Assembly (NCBI GenBank): GCA_023484645.1
Contig: JAMCZZ010000010.1
Span: 2,140-7,454 of the forward strand
Reading direction: 5' to 3'
DNA: 5,315 bases
DNA from: Patescibacteria group bacterium
GTDB lineage: Bacteria; Patescibacteria; UBA1384; XYA2-FULL-43-10; 1-14-0-10-43-13
Under the pieces are notes generated by a model. It made no database searches. It worked only from the letters and a program-made list of their open reading frames with translations, and was not told where the DNA came from. The translations under genes and the position numbers were made by a program. Shown here in pieces: positions 4,989 to 5,315 of this stretch; within the stretch, counting starts at the first letter, position 1; each line of letters starts with the position of its first letter.

Positions 4989-5315
4989 TATATTTTTGTC
5001 CTTTCCATCCTCGCCCGAGAGCCAGTATAAATCTTCATCAAAAAAGGAGCTTAAAGATTCTGTCTCTTCCTCCACTTTCTCAATATTAGAAAGTAATTCT
5101 CTGCTTTCCGCCATGTTACTGTCCGCCAAATCAACTCTAAGGCCCAGAAGATCTTTTCTATATTTAGATAAAATCACCATTGATTCCTGTCTCAGTTTAC
5201 TCAAATCAATAACGTAGCCTTTATTTTTTGATCCGAATATTTCCTTGGATTTTATTAGGCATAAATCCTCGTTTAATTTATCAGAGAGACTCAATATCCG
5301 GTAAGCAACGTCTAA
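4818..5315 (-). CDS. DUF4012 gene continuation on the inverted strand (partial)
   Basis: The frame is open from the window edge at 5315, so the 5' end is missing. It starts with the same residues as the plus-strand copy (L-D-V-A-Y-R-I-L-S-L to D-L-S-K-L). It then continues with new sequence: an acidic helical stretch (E-S-R-E-L-L-S-N-I-E-K-V-E-E-E-T-E), then N-I-L-V-I-F-Q-N-N-S-E-L-R and G-G-S-L-G-S-F-G-I-M-R-I-K-N-G-K-L, which identify DUF4012. Past base 4858 it runs antisense through the left arm and stops at TGA 4820-4818, so its last 12-13 residues are not genuine. This is the middle of the gene that begins at 4200, presented inverted, and not a separate gene. A TTG at 5294 could be taken as a start but has no Shine-Dalgarno and is an internal Leu codon. 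Confidence 0.8.
   Translation of the reverse strand, partial: LDVAYRILSLSDKLNEDLCLIKSKEIFGSKNKGYVIDLSKLRQESMVILSKYRKDLLGLRVDLADSNMAESRELLSNIEKVEEETESLSSFFDEDLYWLSGEDGKDKNILVIFQNNSELRGGSGGSLGSFGIMRIKNGKLIKIDFGKNIFKLDQFTQINNVAFIF
5192..5315 (-). repeat. 124-bp perfect inverted repeat, right arm ending at the window edge
   Basis: This is the exact reverse complement of 4734-4857. It reaches the last base of the window, so the true arm may be longer or the contig may end here. A 334-base segment (4858-5191) between the arms is single-copy and encodes the DUF4012 core on the minus strand. The arrangement is that of a snap-back chimera. Confidence 0.97.

Noticed and set aside
4..5314. Shared CAACGTCTA at both window ends (4-12 and 5306-5314) as a sign of circularity
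   Set aside because: Nine bases is too short, and the flanking bases disagree on both sides.

Overview
The window is AT-rich and gene-dense, with very short intergenic gaps and standard-code stops (TAA, TAG and TGA all end genes). The gene content points to a candidate-phyla-radiation (Patescibacteria) bacterium, plausibly of the Microgenomates type: a DUF4012 membrane protein, a Wzy/O-antigen-ligase-like protein, secreted cohesin and dockerin proteins, and an 8-bp intergenic tandem array. This placement rests on family resemblance and the style of the sequence, because no rRNA or other marker gene is present. Ragged reading frames and a perfect fold-back at the right end suggest a metagenome or single-cell contig that ends at or near the window edge.

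Leftward block (minus strand, 2754 down to 13). Three genes read in order: a one-TM TPR protein, a secreted lysozyme-like protein with a C-terminal dockerin, and a secreted cohesin plus Fn3-like protein. The TPR frame breaks at an A7 run. When restored, it stops 2 bases before the ATG of the dockerin gene, so the two were probably translationally coupled. A 146-bp gap before the cohesin gene holds ten perfect copies of AAATTGCT and three degenerate 8-bp units facing them.

Rightward block (plus strand, 2844 to the end). A Wzy/O-antigen-ligase-like polytopic protein is followed after 36 bp by a DUF4012 gene with a tandem Shine-Dalgarno region. Two back-to-back promoters with directly abutting -35 boxes (2787-2798) sit between the blocks. 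The leftward one implies a nearly leaderless mRNA.

Right end. Bases 4734-4857 recur exactly, inverted, as 5192-5315. The 334 bases between them are the continuation of the DUF4012 gene, but on the minus strand. The gene is therefore folded back on itself, most simply a chimeric assembly or amplification product. Joining the pieces gives about 330 residues of one continuous, C-terminally incomplete DUF4012 protein.

How the genes may work together (inference): the window looks like a cell-surface locus. The most interesting biology is the neighbouring cohesin and dockerin, which could dock a predicted wall-degrading enzyme onto a surface scaffold outside any cellulosome. The other genes would build or modify surface glycans.
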